The translations under genes and the position numbers were made by a program. The notes under the pieces are model-generated. The model was not told where the DNA came from and did not search any database. It saw only the letters and a program-made list of their open reading frames with translations. Shown here piece by piece: positions 50,536 through 58,648 of a stretch of DNA of 64,000 bases. Each line of letters begins with the position of its first letter. Within the stretch, counting starts at the first letter, position 1. The stretch lies in contig NZ_CP029693.1 in NCBI RefSeq assembly GCF_003228315.1, positions 4,019,501 through 4,083,500 of the forward strand. The letters run 5' to 3'. This DNA comes from Pseudomonas putida. Lineage in GTDB: Bacteria; Pseudomonadota; Gammaproteobacteria; Pseudomonadales; Pseudomonadaceae.

Positions 50536-50859
50536 TCAGATAGGCCGGCTGCCATACTTGTTGTCAGGCTTCTTGGGCGGATCGGCGACCACATTGGCCT
50601 CCACTTCCTGCACCTTGCCACCACGGGCCAGGAACTCTTCCATAGCCTTGGCCAGAGCATCACGCTCTTTGTTCTTGGCCTCGACACTCGGCAGCTCATC
50701 GACCGATACCGCAGCCTTGGCCTTGCCTTTGGCGGTCGGGACGGGTGCATCACCGCCATCGTCTTCAGCGACGTCTTCTGCCGCTGCTTCCAGGCCGTCT
50801 TCGGCCTCGTCTTCGTCGCCTACTTCGAGGTCGTCGTTTTCCAGATCATCGTCGCTCAT
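50536..50859 (-). CDS. sutA: RNA polymerase-binding regulator SutA
   Basis: A 107-residue protein with a highly acidic disordered N-terminus (MSDDDLENDDLEVGDEDEAE) and a more conserved core (SVEAKNKERDALAKAMEEFL, GGKVQEVEANVVADPP). This matches SutA, a Pseudomonas protein that binds RNA polymerase and raises initiation at selected promoters, including rRNA, during slow growth. The acidic tail is a known feature of the family. It lies between the HAD gene and yjbQ and converges on the HAD gene. Confidence 0.87.
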   Translation of the reverse strand: MSDDDLENDDLEVGDEDEAEDGLEAAAEDVAEDDGGDAPVPTAKGKAKAAVSVDELPSVEAKNKERDALAKAMEEFLARGGKVQEVEANVVADPPKKPDNKYGSRPI

Positions 50860-50961
50860 GTTCTACCTCATGACTTGCGAAAAGCAGATTAGTTATAGCC
50901 CAGCTTAGCCCTCTGTCGAAGGCCGCCAGAAAAATTCAATAACCACCAGGTGACCAGCGGT

Positions 50962-51387
50962 TCATGCCTCCTCACCGTGCAAGGTGGCGAGGACTTTACG
51001 GGCACCGCCAAAATCACGGTGCTCGCCCAGATAAACGCCTTGCCAGGTTCCTAACGCCAGTCGGCCCGCCGAAATCGGCAGACTGATCTGACAGCCAAGC
51101 ACGCTGGCCTTGAAGTGCGCCGGGAGGTCGTCCAGGCCTTCGTCGTTATGCTCATAGCCGTCTGTTCCTTGTGGGATCAGACGATTGAAAAATCGTTCGA
51201 AGTCGCGACGTACCGCCGGATCGGCGTTCTCGTTGATGGTCAACGACGCCGAGGTATGCTGTAGCCACAAATGCAACAGACCGACCCGGCACGCCTTGAG
51301 TTCGGGCAGACCGGCGAGTAACTCGTCCGTTACCAGATGAAAGCCCCTGGGCCTCGCCCGCAGGGTTATCAGAGTCTGTTGCCACAT
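50962..51387 (-). CDS. YjbQ family protein (secondary thiamine-phosphate synthase-like)
   Basis: A 141-residue protein of the YjbQ/UPF0047 family. It has GLLHLWLQHTSASLTINENA with the metal-binding His, a second His pair in YEHNDEGLDDLPAHFKASVL, and GRLALGTWQGVYLGEHRD. Some members can replace ThiE weakly, hence the database name; true function is unclear. The start at 51387 gives MWQQTLITL. sutA lies downstream in the same direction 102 bases away. Confidence 0.9.
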   Translation of the reverse strand: MWQQTLITLRARPRGFHLVTDELLAGLPELKACRVGLLHLWLQHTSASLTINENADPAVRRDFERFFNRLIPQGTDGYEHNDEGLDDLPAHFKASVLGCQISLPISAGRLALGTWQGVYLGEHRDFGGARKVLATLHGEEA

Positions 51388-51560
51388 ACAGTTCTCCGCA
51401 CGTTCGGGGCGCATTCTAGCGCGCTCTGGGAAAAAACAAAGGCCCTAATACTGCTTCGAACGCCTAAGCCTTTGACCGTAGAAAATCACCCCGTGGAAAC
51501 GTTCAAAAAGCTGTCGGAAAAAACCTTTCAGCTGCACCCGCGATGACAAATCGAAGACAA

Positions 51561-51590
51561 AAAAATGCCCGGCAAGCCGGGCAAATTTTT
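51561..51590 (-). terminator. Intrinsic terminator of glnK-amtB
   Basis: GCCCGGC and GCCGGGC around AA, with an A-run before and T-run after on the minus strand, 13 bases past the amtB stop. Confidence 0.88.
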
Positions 51591-51602
51591 ACATGCGCGT
51601 GC

Positions 51603-52940
51603 TTACAAGTTGTAGCCGCGTTCGTTATGAAGCGCCAGGTCGATGCCCACCGCTTCTTCTTCTTCGGTTACACGCAGGCCCATCACCGCATCCAGCACTT
51701 TGAGGATGATGAAGGTGGCGATCGCGGTGTAGATCACCGTGAAGCCCACGCCTTTGCACTGAATCCAGACCTGTGCGCCGATGTCGGTCACGGTGCCGAA
51801 GCCACCCAGGGACGGTGCGGCGAAAACACCGGTCAGAATCGCACCGAGAATACCGCCGATACCGTGCACGCCGAAGGCATCCAGCGAGTCGTCATAGCCC
51901 ATTTTGCGTTTCAGGGTGGTCGCGCAGAAAAAGCACACCACGCCCGCCGCAAGACCGATCACCAGAGCGCCCATCGGGCCCACGGTGCCCGCCGCCGGAG
52001 TGATGGCGACCAGACCGGCAACCACACCCGAAGCAATACCCAGTGCGCTCGGTTTGCCGTGGGTGATCCACTCGGCGAACATCCAGCCCAGGGCAGCAGC
52101 GGCGGTCGCGATCTGGGTCACCAGCATCGCCATGCCGGCAGTGCCGTTGGCTGCCGCTGCGGAGCCGGCGTTGAAGCCGAACCAGCCGATCCACAGCATC
52201 GCGGCGCCCATCAGGGTGTAGCCGAGGTTGTGCGGGGCCATCGGGGTGGTCGGGAAGCCTTTGCGCTTGCCCAGTACCAGGCAGGCGATCAGACCGGCCA
52301 CACCGGCGTTGATGTGCACCACGGTACCGCCAGCGAAATCGAGCACGCCCCAGTCCCACATCAGGCCGCCGTTGCCGGACCAGACCATGTGCGCAATCGG
52401 TGCATAGACCACGGTGAACCAGATGCCCATGAACACCAGCATCGCGGAGAATTTCATGCGCTCGGCGAAGGCACCGACGATCAGCGCCGGGGTGATGATG
52501 GCGAACGTCATCTGGAAGGTGATGAACACCGCTTCAGGGAACAGCGCCGCAGGCCCGGTCAGGCTGGCTGGCGTGACACCGGCCAGGAAAGCCTTGCCCA
52601 TGCCGCCGAAGAAGGAGTTGAAGTTGACGACGCCCTGCTCCATGCCGGTGGTGTCGAACGCGATGCTGTAGCCATAAATGACCCACAGGATGCTGATCAG
52701 ACCGGTAATGGCGAAGCACTGCATCATCACGGAAAGAATGTTTTTCGACCGAACCATGCCGCCGTAGAACAGCGCGAGGCCGGGAATGGTCATGAACAGC
52801 ACCAGGGCTGTCGAGGTCAACATCCAGGCTGTGTCGCCGGAGTTGAGGACTGGGGCCGCCACTTCGTCTGCCGCCAAGGCCAGGCCGGGCATTACGATGG
52901 ACAACAGGGCTCCTAGCCCTGCGAATTTACGCAGAGTCAT
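51603..52940 (-). CDS. amtB: Ammonium transporter AmtB
   Basis: A 445-residue inner-membrane channel for ammonium/ammonia. A signal peptide (LGALLSIVMPGLALA) precedes eleven membrane segments. Family blocks seen are GLALFYGGMVRSKNILSVMM, the pore region DFAGGTVVHINAGVAGLIAC with one of the twin histidines, and LDAFGVHGIGGILGAILTGV with the second. The charged C-terminus ends ALHNERGYNL and binds GlnK. It is cotranscribed with glnK 35 bases upstream and ends at a clear terminator. Expression under low nitrogen via NtrC is expected. Confidence 0.97.
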   Translation of the reverse strand: MTLRKFAGLGALLSIVMPGLALAADEVAAPVLNSGDTAWMLTSTALVLFMTIPGLALFYGGMVRSKNILSVMMQCFAITGLISILWVIYGYSIAFDTTGMEQGVVNFNSFFGGMGKAFLAGVTPASLTGPAALFPEAVFITFQMTFAIITPALIVGAFAERMKFSAMLVFMGIWFTVVYAPIAHMVWSGNGGLMWDWGVLDFAGGTVVHINAGVAGLIACLVLGKRKGFPTTPMAPHNLGYTLMGAAMLWIGWFGFNAGSAAAANGTAGMAMLVTQIATAAAALGWMFAEWITHGKPSALGIASGVVAGLVAITPAAGTVGPMGALVIGLAAGVVCFFCATTLKRKMGYDDSLDAFGVHGIGGILGAILTGVFAAPSLGGFGTVTDIGAQVWIQCKGVGFTVIYTAIATFIILKVLDAVMGLRVTEEEEAVGIDLALHNERGYNL

Positions 52941-52975
52941 TTTGTTTTCTCCTGGGGCGTTGGGTTTGTGGCGGC

Positions 52976-53314
52976 TTAGATGGCGTCGGTATCGGTTTCG
53001 CCGGTACGGATGCGAATCGCCTGTTCCAGATTGACCACGAAGATCTTGCCGTCACCGATCTTGCCGGTGTTGGCAGCCTTGGTTATCGCCTCGATGACCC
53101 GGTCCAGATCCTTGTCGTCAATGGCGACATCAATCTTCACCTTTGGCAGGAAATCGACCACGTACTCCGCGCCGCGATACAGCTCGGTGTGACCCTTCTG
53201 CCGGCCGAAGCCTTTGACTTCAGTGACGGTAATGCCCTGCACGCCGATCTCGGACAGCGACTCGCGCACGTCGTCCAACTTGAACGGCTTGATGATGGCA
53301 GTGACTAGCTTCAT
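52976..53314 (-). CDS. glnK: Nitrogen regulatory protein PII (GlnK)
   Basis: A 112-residue PII signal protein that senses 2-oxoglutarate and ATP/ADP and blocks AmtB when nitrogen is sufficient. MKLVTAIIKPFKLDDVRESL is the standard N-terminus. The T-loop carries the uridylylation site Tyr51 in GHTELYRGAEYVVDFLPK. GKIGDGKIFV and RIRTGETD complete the PII signatures. The upstream frame to 53452 is rejected. It is the first gene of glnK-amtB; a partial sigma-54-like site lies about 60 bases upstream. Confidence 0.97.
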   Translation of the reverse strand: MKLVTAIIKPFKLDDVRESLSEIGVQGITVTEVKGFGRQKGHTELYRGAEYVVDFLPKVKIDVAIDDKDLDRVIEAITKAANTGKIGDGKIFVVNLEQAIRIRTGETDTDAI

Positions 53315-53370
53315 GAAAACTCTCTCCCGAATTGGTGGACTTGCCCCAGGAAAACAAACCCGTCTCAAGT

Positions 53371-53385
53371 CTAAGCGCAGTGCCT
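53371..53385 (-). promoter_or_regulatory. Possible sigma-54 promoter of glnK
   Basis: On the minus strand AGGCAC-TGCGC-TTAG resembles the sigma-54 consensus TGGCAC-N5-TTGC with a good -24 half and a poor -12 half, 57-71 bases before the glnK ATG. glnK is normally NtrC/sigma-54 dependent, so a site is expected here, but the match is imperfect. Confidence 0.3.
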
Positions 53386-53678
53386 GGCTTTGTAACGCAT
53401 CGTCGGCCTTACCTGCCCGTCCGACGCCAGCTAACCGCTCCTTGCCAAACACTCCCCGTGCTTCGCTCGGCGCACTGCATTCGTCACGGCGACTGCATCA
53501 GTGCATGGGTCATGAGGGTCTAAGCAGAAAGCTTGCCATCTCTGGAAATTTCACTGTTATCAAGCCTTTGCCCGCAGATGGCCGCGACTTCACAACAACA
53601 CCCGGCGAGTTACGCACAACAACGGTGCGATGCCGTCCATCCGCATGCGCGAAAAGCGTGCATCCCTTGCCCGCGGAT

Positions 53679-53705
53679 TTGACTATAGACACTGCGTGAT
53701 ACACT
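53679..53705 (+). promoter_or_regulatory. Possible sigma-70 promoter of ubiK
   Basis: TTGACT at 53679 and TACACT at 53700 are separated by 15 bases (16 if the -35 is read as TTTGAC), about 30 bases before the ubiK ATG. Spacing is short, so it is tentative. The rest of the 419-base glnK-ubiK gap shows no gene. Confidence 0.35.
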
Positions 53706-53733
53706 GCCCGCCATTGCTAACAGGACATTCCCC

Positions 53734-53994
53734 ATGCTCGCGCCCAAAGACTTCCTCGACGCCCTGAGCGGCACCGCCTCCCGCCTCTTCAGCGGCGACA
53801 CCCCACTGCCGAAAGCCGAAATCGAAAGCCAGTTCAAGATGCTGCTGCAAAGCGCCTTCAGCAAACTGGACCTGGTCAGTCGTGAAGAGTTTGATAGTCA
53901 GATGGTCGTGCTGGCGCGCACCCGCGCCCGCCTGGAGAGCCTTGAAGCGAAAGTGGCGGAGATGGAAGCGAAGCTGAATTCCCCAGCCGAGTGA
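53734..53994 (+). CDS. ubiK: Ubiquinone biosynthesis accessory factor UbiK
   Basis: An 86-residue protein of the YqiC/UbiK family, which helps assemble the cytosolic Ubi complex for aerobic ubiquinone synthesis and binds membranes. The N-terminal amphipathic helix (LAPKDFLDALSGTASRLF) is followed by a coiled coil (FDSQMVVLARTRARLESLEA) that forms trimers. ACAGGA precedes the ATG by about nine bases. It stands alone, divergent from glnK. Confidence 0.92.
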   Translation: MLAPKDFLDALSGTASRLFSGDTPLPKAEIESQFKMLLQSAFSKLDLVSREEFDSQMVVLARTRARLESLEAKVAEMEAKLNSPAE

Positions 53995-54005
53995 TCCCTC
54001 GCTCC

Positions 54006-54028
54006 CTGTGGGAGCTTGCCCGCGATAG
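54006..54028. repeat. Single truncated REP arm
   Basis: CTGTGGGAGCTTGCCCGCGA is a lone, shortened arm of the GCCCGCGA subtype just after ubiK. A degenerate partner may be GTAGGAACTGCCGAAGCCCG near 54057. No inverted partner remains. Confidence 0.6.
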
Positions 54029-54114
54029 AAGGTCGACGGGACTTTCAAATCTACCTGTAGGAACTGCCGAAGCCCGCGATCTTTTGATCTGAAGCCATGC
54101 ATGCGAGAAGACAT

Positions 54115-54148
54115 AAAAAAACCGCCCCTGCCGAAGCAGGAGCGGTTT
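54115..54148 (-). terminator. Intrinsic terminator of the 33-residue gene
   Basis: On the minus strand AACCGCTCCTGC and GCAGGGGCGGTT pair around TTCG and are followed by seven T. It lies 16 bases after the stop of the small gene and points in its direction. Confidence 0.88.
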
Positions 54149-54163
54149 CCATCGGTTCAATCC

Positions 54164-54265
54164 TTACAACGAATCATCCCAATTGTCTCTCAGAAACTCG
54201 TATAGGCGAAAAGCCCATAACGCGCTTCTAACGAGGCGCCACATATGTTTAAGAAACTTAGACAT
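54164..54265 (-). CDS. Probable 33-residue protein, unknown function
   Basis: ATG at 54265 opens a 33-codon frame ending with TAA at 54164; the product is MSKFLKHMWRLVRSALWAFR followed by LYEFLRDNWDDSL. The N-terminal two thirds form a basic, Trp-rich amphipathic helix that could lie on or in the membrane; the tail is acidic. AAGGAGG lies eight bases upstream, the strongest ribosome binding site in the region, and it is partly inside a perfect 8-base-pair stem (54268-54293). An intrinsic terminator follows directly. Neither sequence nor context names a function. Possible roles are a small membrane effector, a type I toxin or a leader peptide; none is shown. Confidence 0.7.
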   Translation of the reverse strand: MSKFLKHMWRLVRSALWAFRLYEFLRDNWDDSL

Positions 54266-54267
54266 AC

Positions 54268-54293
54268 TTTGGCCCTCCTTGCGTGGGGCCAAA
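54268..54293 (-). promoter_or_regulatory. Hairpin enclosing the ribosome binding site of the 33-residue gene
   Basis: On the minus strand TTTGGCCC and GGGCCAAA form a perfect 8-base-pair stem with loop CACGCAAGGA. The loop and right arm contain AAGGAGGG, the ribosome binding site, and the ATG lies two bases beyond. The hairpin could hide the site until it is opened by heat, a ligand, an RNA or a translating ribosome. Confidence 0.6.
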
Positions 54294-54299
54294 CCTCCG

Positions 54300-54560
54300 A
54301 TGCACTTTCCGGCATACGAACACCTTCGGGATTACACGCGAGCGTATCCACCAAGGCGGCCGGGTGTGGGTTCCCCAAAAACAACACCGGCACGGTTCTC
54401 ACACCGTGTCGAGGAACGTGAAGTCGTTACGATCCCGACCAAGCTTGGCGAGCCACCCGATGAGTGGGCATCGTCGGCGCGAATGGTATCGCAGGCGATC
54501 ACGATGAAATGATCTGAATGAGCTAACAAGTTGTATCAAACCATTAGTGTTTAATCGGTC
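54300..54560. other. Leader region upstream of the 33-residue gene
   Basis: About 260 bases with no recognisable gene family. Two overlapping minus-strand frames of 65 and 70 codons (54332-54529 and 54190-54402) exist but have no good ribosome binding sites. A hairpin CACGGT/ACCGTG lies near 54392. The motif ACGCGAGCGTATCCAC at 54336-54351 recurs with one change at 54672-54687. Confidence 0.4.
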
Positions 54561-54758
54561 ATGAATGATGCGTCGGACAATGCTTCATTTAGCGCTCCGT
54601 TTGGGGACGCATGACGTGTTCACGCGTTGGTGATACTTGCATCTACGATCAAACATGCATAACCTCAACTCACGCGAGTGTATCCACTTGGGATACGCAG
54701 GCCTTGGCCTCACCAAAGCCTGCAATCAAAAAACCGTCTTCTCAAGGCGGTTTTTTTT
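54560..54758 (+). ncRNA. Possible small structured RNA
   Basis: This stretch shows a chain of hairpins in the plus direction: ATGCGTC/GACGCAT (54568-54612), GTATCC/GGATAC (54681-54696), GCAGGCCTTGG/CCAAAGCCTGC (54697-54723, one mismatch) and an intrinsic terminator at 54728-54758. Short frames inside it have no ribosome binding site. No Rfam family was recognised and the promoter is not clear, so the start is a guess. A leader of comM is the alternative, but a terminator 138 bases before comM argues against that. Confidence 0.35.
54728..54758 (+). terminator. Intrinsic terminator upstream of comM
   Basis: AACCGTCTT and AAGGCGGTT (one G-T pair) around CTC, followed by eight T on the plus strand. 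No protein gene on the plus strand ends before it, which implies an untranslated or very short transcript. Confidence 0.85.
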
Positions 54759-54895
54759 CGCCTGCTGTTCATGCCAAATCATCCGTAATATTCAGTGTAA
54801 ATTTGCACCCTCGCCCACCCCATCAAAATCCCCTCCCAAACTACTCTTCAAAAACCCGCAGGAAGCGGCCCCCCATAGAAGCTCAAGGAACGACC

Positions 54896-56389
54896 ATGTC
54901 CCTTTCCATCGTCCACAGCCGCGCCCAGGTTGGCGTGGATGCACCCGCTGTCACCGTCGAAGTTCATCTGGCCAATGGTTTGCCGTCGCTGACCATGGTC
55001 GGCTTGCCCGAGACCGCAGTGAAGGAGAGCAAGGATCGGGTACGCAGCGCGATCATCAATTCGGGGCTGCAGTTTCCGGCGCGGCGGATCACGCTGAATC
55101 TGGCGCCGGCGGATTTACCCAAGGATGGCGGGCGGTTCGATCTGGCCATTGCCCTGGGGATTCTGTCGGCCAGCGTGCAGGTGCCGACCCTGACCCTCGA
55201 TGACGTGGAATGCCTTGGCGAACTGGCCTTGTCCGGCGAAGTGCGGGCGGTGCGCGGGGTACTGCCGGCGGCGCTGGCGGCGCGCAAGGCCGGGCGCACG
55301 CTGGTGGTGCCGCGGGCGAATGCCGAGGAGGCTTGCCTGGCGTCGGGCTTGAAGGTGATTGCGGTGGATCATCTGCTGCAGGCGGTGGCGCATTTCAACG
55401 GGCATACACCGATCGAGCCTTATGTCTCGGACGGTTTGATCCACGCCGCCAAACCCTATCCTGACCTCAATGAGGTGCAGGGCCAAATGGCGGCGAAACG
55501 CGCGCTGCTGATTGCGGCAGCCGGTGCGCACAACCTGCTGTTCAGCGGGCCTCCGGGAACGGGCAAAACCTTGCTGGCCAGTCGATTGCCGGGGTTGCTG
55601 CCGCCACTGAGCGAGAGCGAAGCCCTGGAGGTGGCGGCGATTCAGTCGGTCGCCAGTGGTGCGCCGCTCACCCACTGGCCGCAGCGACCGTTTCGCCAGC
55701 CCCATCACTCCGCGTCCGGTCCGGCGCTGGTCGGCGGCAGTTCAAAACCGCAACCCGGCGAAATCACCCTGGCCCATCACGGCGTACTTTTTCTGGATGA
55801 ACTTCCGGAGTTTGATCGCAAGGTATTGGAGGTTTTAAGAGAGCCACTGGAGTCGGGCCATATCGTGATTTCCCGAGCCAGGGAGCGCGTACGTTTTCCG
55901 GCGCGCTTTCAACTGGTGGCGGCGATGAATCCCTGCCCCTGTGGATATCTGGGCGAACCAACTGGACGATGTTCATGCACACCGGACATGGTTCAGCGCT
56001 ATCGCAACAAACTGTCCGGACCGCTGCTGGATCGCATCGACCTGCACCTGACGGTTGCCCGGGAAGCCACCGCCTTGAACCCCATCCCCAGGCCCGAAGA
56101 TGACAGCAATAGCGCCTCTGCTCTCGTCGCCGACGCGCGCGAGCGCCAGCAGAAACGCCAGCGTTGCGCGAATGCCTTTCTCGATCTGCCGGGGTTGAAA
56201 CGACACTGCACGTTATCCACAGCCGATGAGCACTGGCTGGAGTCAGCCTGTGAGCGGCTGACCCTGTCGCTGCGTTCGGCGCATCGGTTGCTCAAGGTGG
56301 CGCGCACACTGGCTGACCTGGAGCGGGTCGATGAGATCAGTCGGGAGCATCTGGCCGAGGCGTTGCAGTATCGGCCGGCGACTCAATAG
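54896..56389 (+). CDS. comM: ComM/YifB family AAA ATPase (magnesium chelatase-like)
   Basis: A 497-residue hexameric helicase-like ATPase. ComM moves branches of the DNA recombination intermediate during natural transformation. The N-terminal domain (MSLSIVHSRAQVGVDAPAVT, GLPETAVKESKDRVRSAI) is Lon protease-like in fold. The AAA core has Walker A SGPPGTGKTLLASRL, Walker B GVLFLDELPEFDR and the family MNPCPCGYLG motif. The C-terminal lid contains RVDEISREHLAEALQYR. The start at 54896 matches homologues and has AAGGAA upstream; the longer frame from 54611 crosses a terminator and is rejected. Confidence 0.95.
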   Translation: MSLSIVHSRAQVGVDAPAVTVEVHLANGLPSLTMVGLPETAVKESKDRVRSAIINSGLQFPARRITLNLAPADLPKDGGRFDLAIALGILSASVQVPTLTLDDVECLGELALSGEVRAVRGVLPAALAARKAGRTLVVPRANAEEACLASGLKVIAVDHLLQAVAHFNGHTPIEPYVSDGLIHAAKPYPDLNEVQGQMAAKRALLIAAAGAHNLLFSGPPGTGKTLLASRLPGLLPPLSESEALEVAAIQSVASGAPLTHWPQRPFRQPHHSASGPALVGGSSKPQPGEITLAHHGVLFLDELPEFDRKVLEVLREPLESGHIVISRARERVRFPARFQLVAAMNPCPCGYLGEPTGRCSCTPDMVQRYRNKLSGPLLDRIDLHLTVAREATALNPIPRPEDDSNSASALVADARERQQKRQRCANAFLDLPGLKRHCTLSTADEHWLESACERLTLSLRSAHRLLKVARTLADLERVDEISREHLAEALQYRPATQ

Positions 56390-56408
56390 GTGCTGAAACC
56401 GAGTCGGC

Positions 56409-56487
56409 CCCATCGCGAGCAGGCTCGCTCCTACAGTGGATCTCGGAATCCCCAAAGATCTTCTGTAGGAGCGAGCCTGCTCGCGAA
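56409..56487. repeat. REP doublet, GAGCCTGCTCGCGA type, tail-to-tail
   Basis: CCATCGCGAGCAGGCTCGCT at 56409 and TGTAGGAGCGAGCCTGCTCG to 56487, in the same reversed order as the copy at 25917. Between convergent comM and the chemoreceptor gene. Confidence 0.88.
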
Positions 56488-56505
56488 AGCTATTTCAAGG
56501 ACACC

Positions 56506-58482
56506 TCACCGAAACCGGTCAACCTCGGACCGCAAATCCGCCGCCAGCTTCTCCAGCTCTTTAGCGGTCACCGCCAAATTCGACACAACCTCACGCTGCT
56601 CACTGTTCGCCAGCGCAATGCTCTGCAAGTTACTGCTGAGCAACGTCGCAGTGCTGCTCTGCTCCTGAGTAGCCGTGGTGATCGCGGCGAACTGCTGTCC
56701 CGCCGAACGGCTCTGCTCATCGATCCGCGCCAGCGCTTCCGCAACGTTGGCGTTACGCGACAAACCTTCCTGCATCAGCACATTGCCCTGCTCCATGGTG
56801 CTGATGGCGTTGCCGGTCTCCTGCTGAATACTCTGGATCATCCCGGAAATTTCGTCAGTGGCTTCGCGGGTACGGGACGCCAGGTTGCGCACCTCATCGG
56901 CCACCACCGCAAAACCACGGCCCTGCTCACCGGCACGAGCAGCTTCGATTGCCGCATTGAGCGCCAGCAGGTTGGTTTGATCGGCAATCGCCGTAATCAC
57001 CCCGACGATGCCGCCGATCTCCTGGGAACGCTGCCCCAAGGTATTGATCACTGTCGCCGTGCTGTTCAAGGCACCGGCGATCTGCTCCAGCGACGACGAC
57101 GCCTCGTCCATCGAAGTGCGACCGATCTGCGTCTGCCGGGCGTTGTCCTGGGCCATGCGCTGGGTGTTGCCCATGTTGTCGGCGATGTTCAGGGACGTCG
57201 CGCTGAACTCTTCCACGGCCCCGGCCATGCTGGTGATTTCGCCCGATTGCTGCTCCATTCCCTCATAGGCACCACCGGACAGACCGGACAAGGCCTGCGC
57301 GCGGCTGTTGACCTCATGCGACGCGTTGCGGATGTGCTCGACCATGGTCGACAGCGCCTGACTCATCTGGTTGAACGCGCGGGCCAACTGGCCGATTTCG
57401 TCGTGGCTCGACACACTCAGACGCACGCTCAGATCACCGGCGCCCAGCGCTTCGGCCTGGCGCACCAGATCCCCCAGCGGCGCGAGTTTGCTGCGCAACA
57501 GCCAGACCGCCGCGCCGACTGCCAGCAACATCGCCAGCAAACTGCCGATGGCCAGGCGGATACCCACACTCCAGGTCACGGCGCTGATTTCGCTTTTTGG
57601 CATGCTCGCCACCACCGACCACGGCCCGCCTTCGAACGGTACGGCGATGCTGTAGAAGTCTTCGACCTTGTCGCTCCAGAAGTCGCCCTTGCCCGGGGTT
57701 TTAGCCAGCGCCACGACCGCCGGGACCGCTTGATCCAGCGCCTGCACCCCGGCAATCGGCACCAGCCATTTGTTCTGCTCGTCCAGCAACGCCAGGGAGC
57801 CGGTCTGCCCGATGCGGAATCGCTTGAGGTTCTCGAACTGGGCTTTCTGCGCGTCGGTGTAATCGAAGCCTACGTACAGCACCGCGATGACCTTGCCGCT
57901 GCTGTCCCGTACCGGGGTGTATTGCGACATGTAGAAGCGCTCGAAAAGCAGGGATCGACCGACGAAGCTCTGCCCCGCCATCAAGCGCGCGTAAGCCGGG
58001 TTCGCATGATCCAGGACAGTGCCGATTGCACGGCTGCCGTCCTGCTTGGTGACGTTGGTGCTGACCCGAATGAAGTCTTCGCCGCTGCGCACGAACACCG
58101 TGGCCACGCCCGCGGTCATCTGCTTGAACTCATCCACTTCCTTGAAGTTGTTGTTGAGCACTTCGCTGCCCAGGTGCAGGCCCGGTGTCTGCACGCCCGC
58201 CACGGTCACCGGTTCATCCGGGTGCACACTCAGCCCTCCGTTGAAGCGCTTCTCGAACAGCCCCGCCAGACGCAGGGTGCTTTCACGCAAGGTACCGTGG
58301 AAGGTGCTCAACTGATCGGCCAGCAACCGGGCTTCACTGGCCAGGTGCTCTTCACGGGTGGCGAGGTTGGCGGTGTCCAGCGAACGCAGGGCGAACAGGG
58401 TACTGCCGGTGATGACAATCGCCAGTATCACGGCGAGCGCAAGGCCGAGCTGTGAAGCGATCCGGGCGCGAGGTTGAGACAT
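56506..58482 (-). CDS. Methyl-accepting chemotaxis protein with Cache-type sensor
   Basis: A 658-residue chemoreceptor. Membrane segment 1 (IASQLGLALAVILAIVITGS) and 2 (LAIGSLLAMLLAVGAAVWLL, about residue 320) enclose a periplasmic Cache domain (a Cache3/Cache2-like pattern with VGRSLLFERFYMSQYTPVRD and VLYVGFDYTDAQKAQFENLK). A HAMP domain follows, then the signalling domain with the hairpin tip FAVVADEVRNLASRTREATD. There is no C-terminal pentapeptide for CheR binding. The start at 58482 is chosen by the signal anchor. The ligand is unknown; Cache3/Cache2 receptors often bind small organic acids. It stands alone. Confidence 0.93.
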   Translation of the reverse strand: MSQPRARIASQLGLALAVILAIVITGSTLFALRSLDTANLATREEHLASEARLLADQLSTFHGTLRESTLRLAGLFEKRFNGGLSVHPDEPVTVAGVQTPGLHLGSEVLNNNFKEVDEFKQMTAGVATVFVRSGEDFIRVSTNVTKQDGSRAIGTVLDHANPAYARLMAGQSFVGRSLLFERFYMSQYTPVRDSSGKVIAVLYVGFDYTDAQKAQFENLKRFRIGQTGSLALLDEQNKWLVPIAGVQALDQAVPAVVALAKTPGKGDFWSDKVEDFYSIAVPFEGGPWSVVASMPKSEISAVTWSVGIRLAIGSLLAMLLAVGAAVWLLRSKLAPLGDLVRQAEALGAGDLSVRLSVSSHDEIGQLARAFNQMSQALSTMVEHIRNASHEVNSRAQALSGLSGGAYEGMEQQSGEITSMAGAVEEFSATSLNIADNMGNTQRMAQDNARQTQIGRTSMDEASSSLEQIAGALNSTATVINTLGQRSQEIGGIVGVITAIADQTNLLALNAAIEAARAGEQGRGFAVVADEVRNLASRTREATDEISGMIQSIQQETGNAISTMEQGNVLMQEGLSRNANVAEALARIDEQSRSAGQQFAAITTATQEQSSTATLLSSNLQSIALANSEQREVVSNLAVTAKELEKLAADLRSEVDRFR

Positions 58483-58648
58483 GACTGCTCCTGGCCGAGC
58501 AGCCGGATCATCCTGATCTCGACGCAGACTCAGCAAAATTTCTAATAATTTGGGGGGTAGCGTCGGACCTGCACGAAGGTCCCATGTGCACATTTTCGGC
58601 GGTTGAGCGGAATACTTGAGCGCTCAACCGGGACATAGCTTCATCGTT

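Noticed and set aside
51388..51560. Small gene between yjbQ and amtB
   Set aside because: A 69-codon plus-strand frame (51337-51546) has no family features or ribosome binding site and overlaps the yjbQ start.
54190..54402. Minus-strand 70-codon frame overlapping the 33-residue gene
   Set aside because: No ribosome binding site at its GTG, and it runs through the hairpin that carries the strong site for the shorter frame. It might still be a coupled leader ORF.
54611..54895. Longer N-terminus of ComM
   Set aside because: The extension crosses an intrinsic terminator and does not resemble ComM; ATG 54896 gives the standard start.
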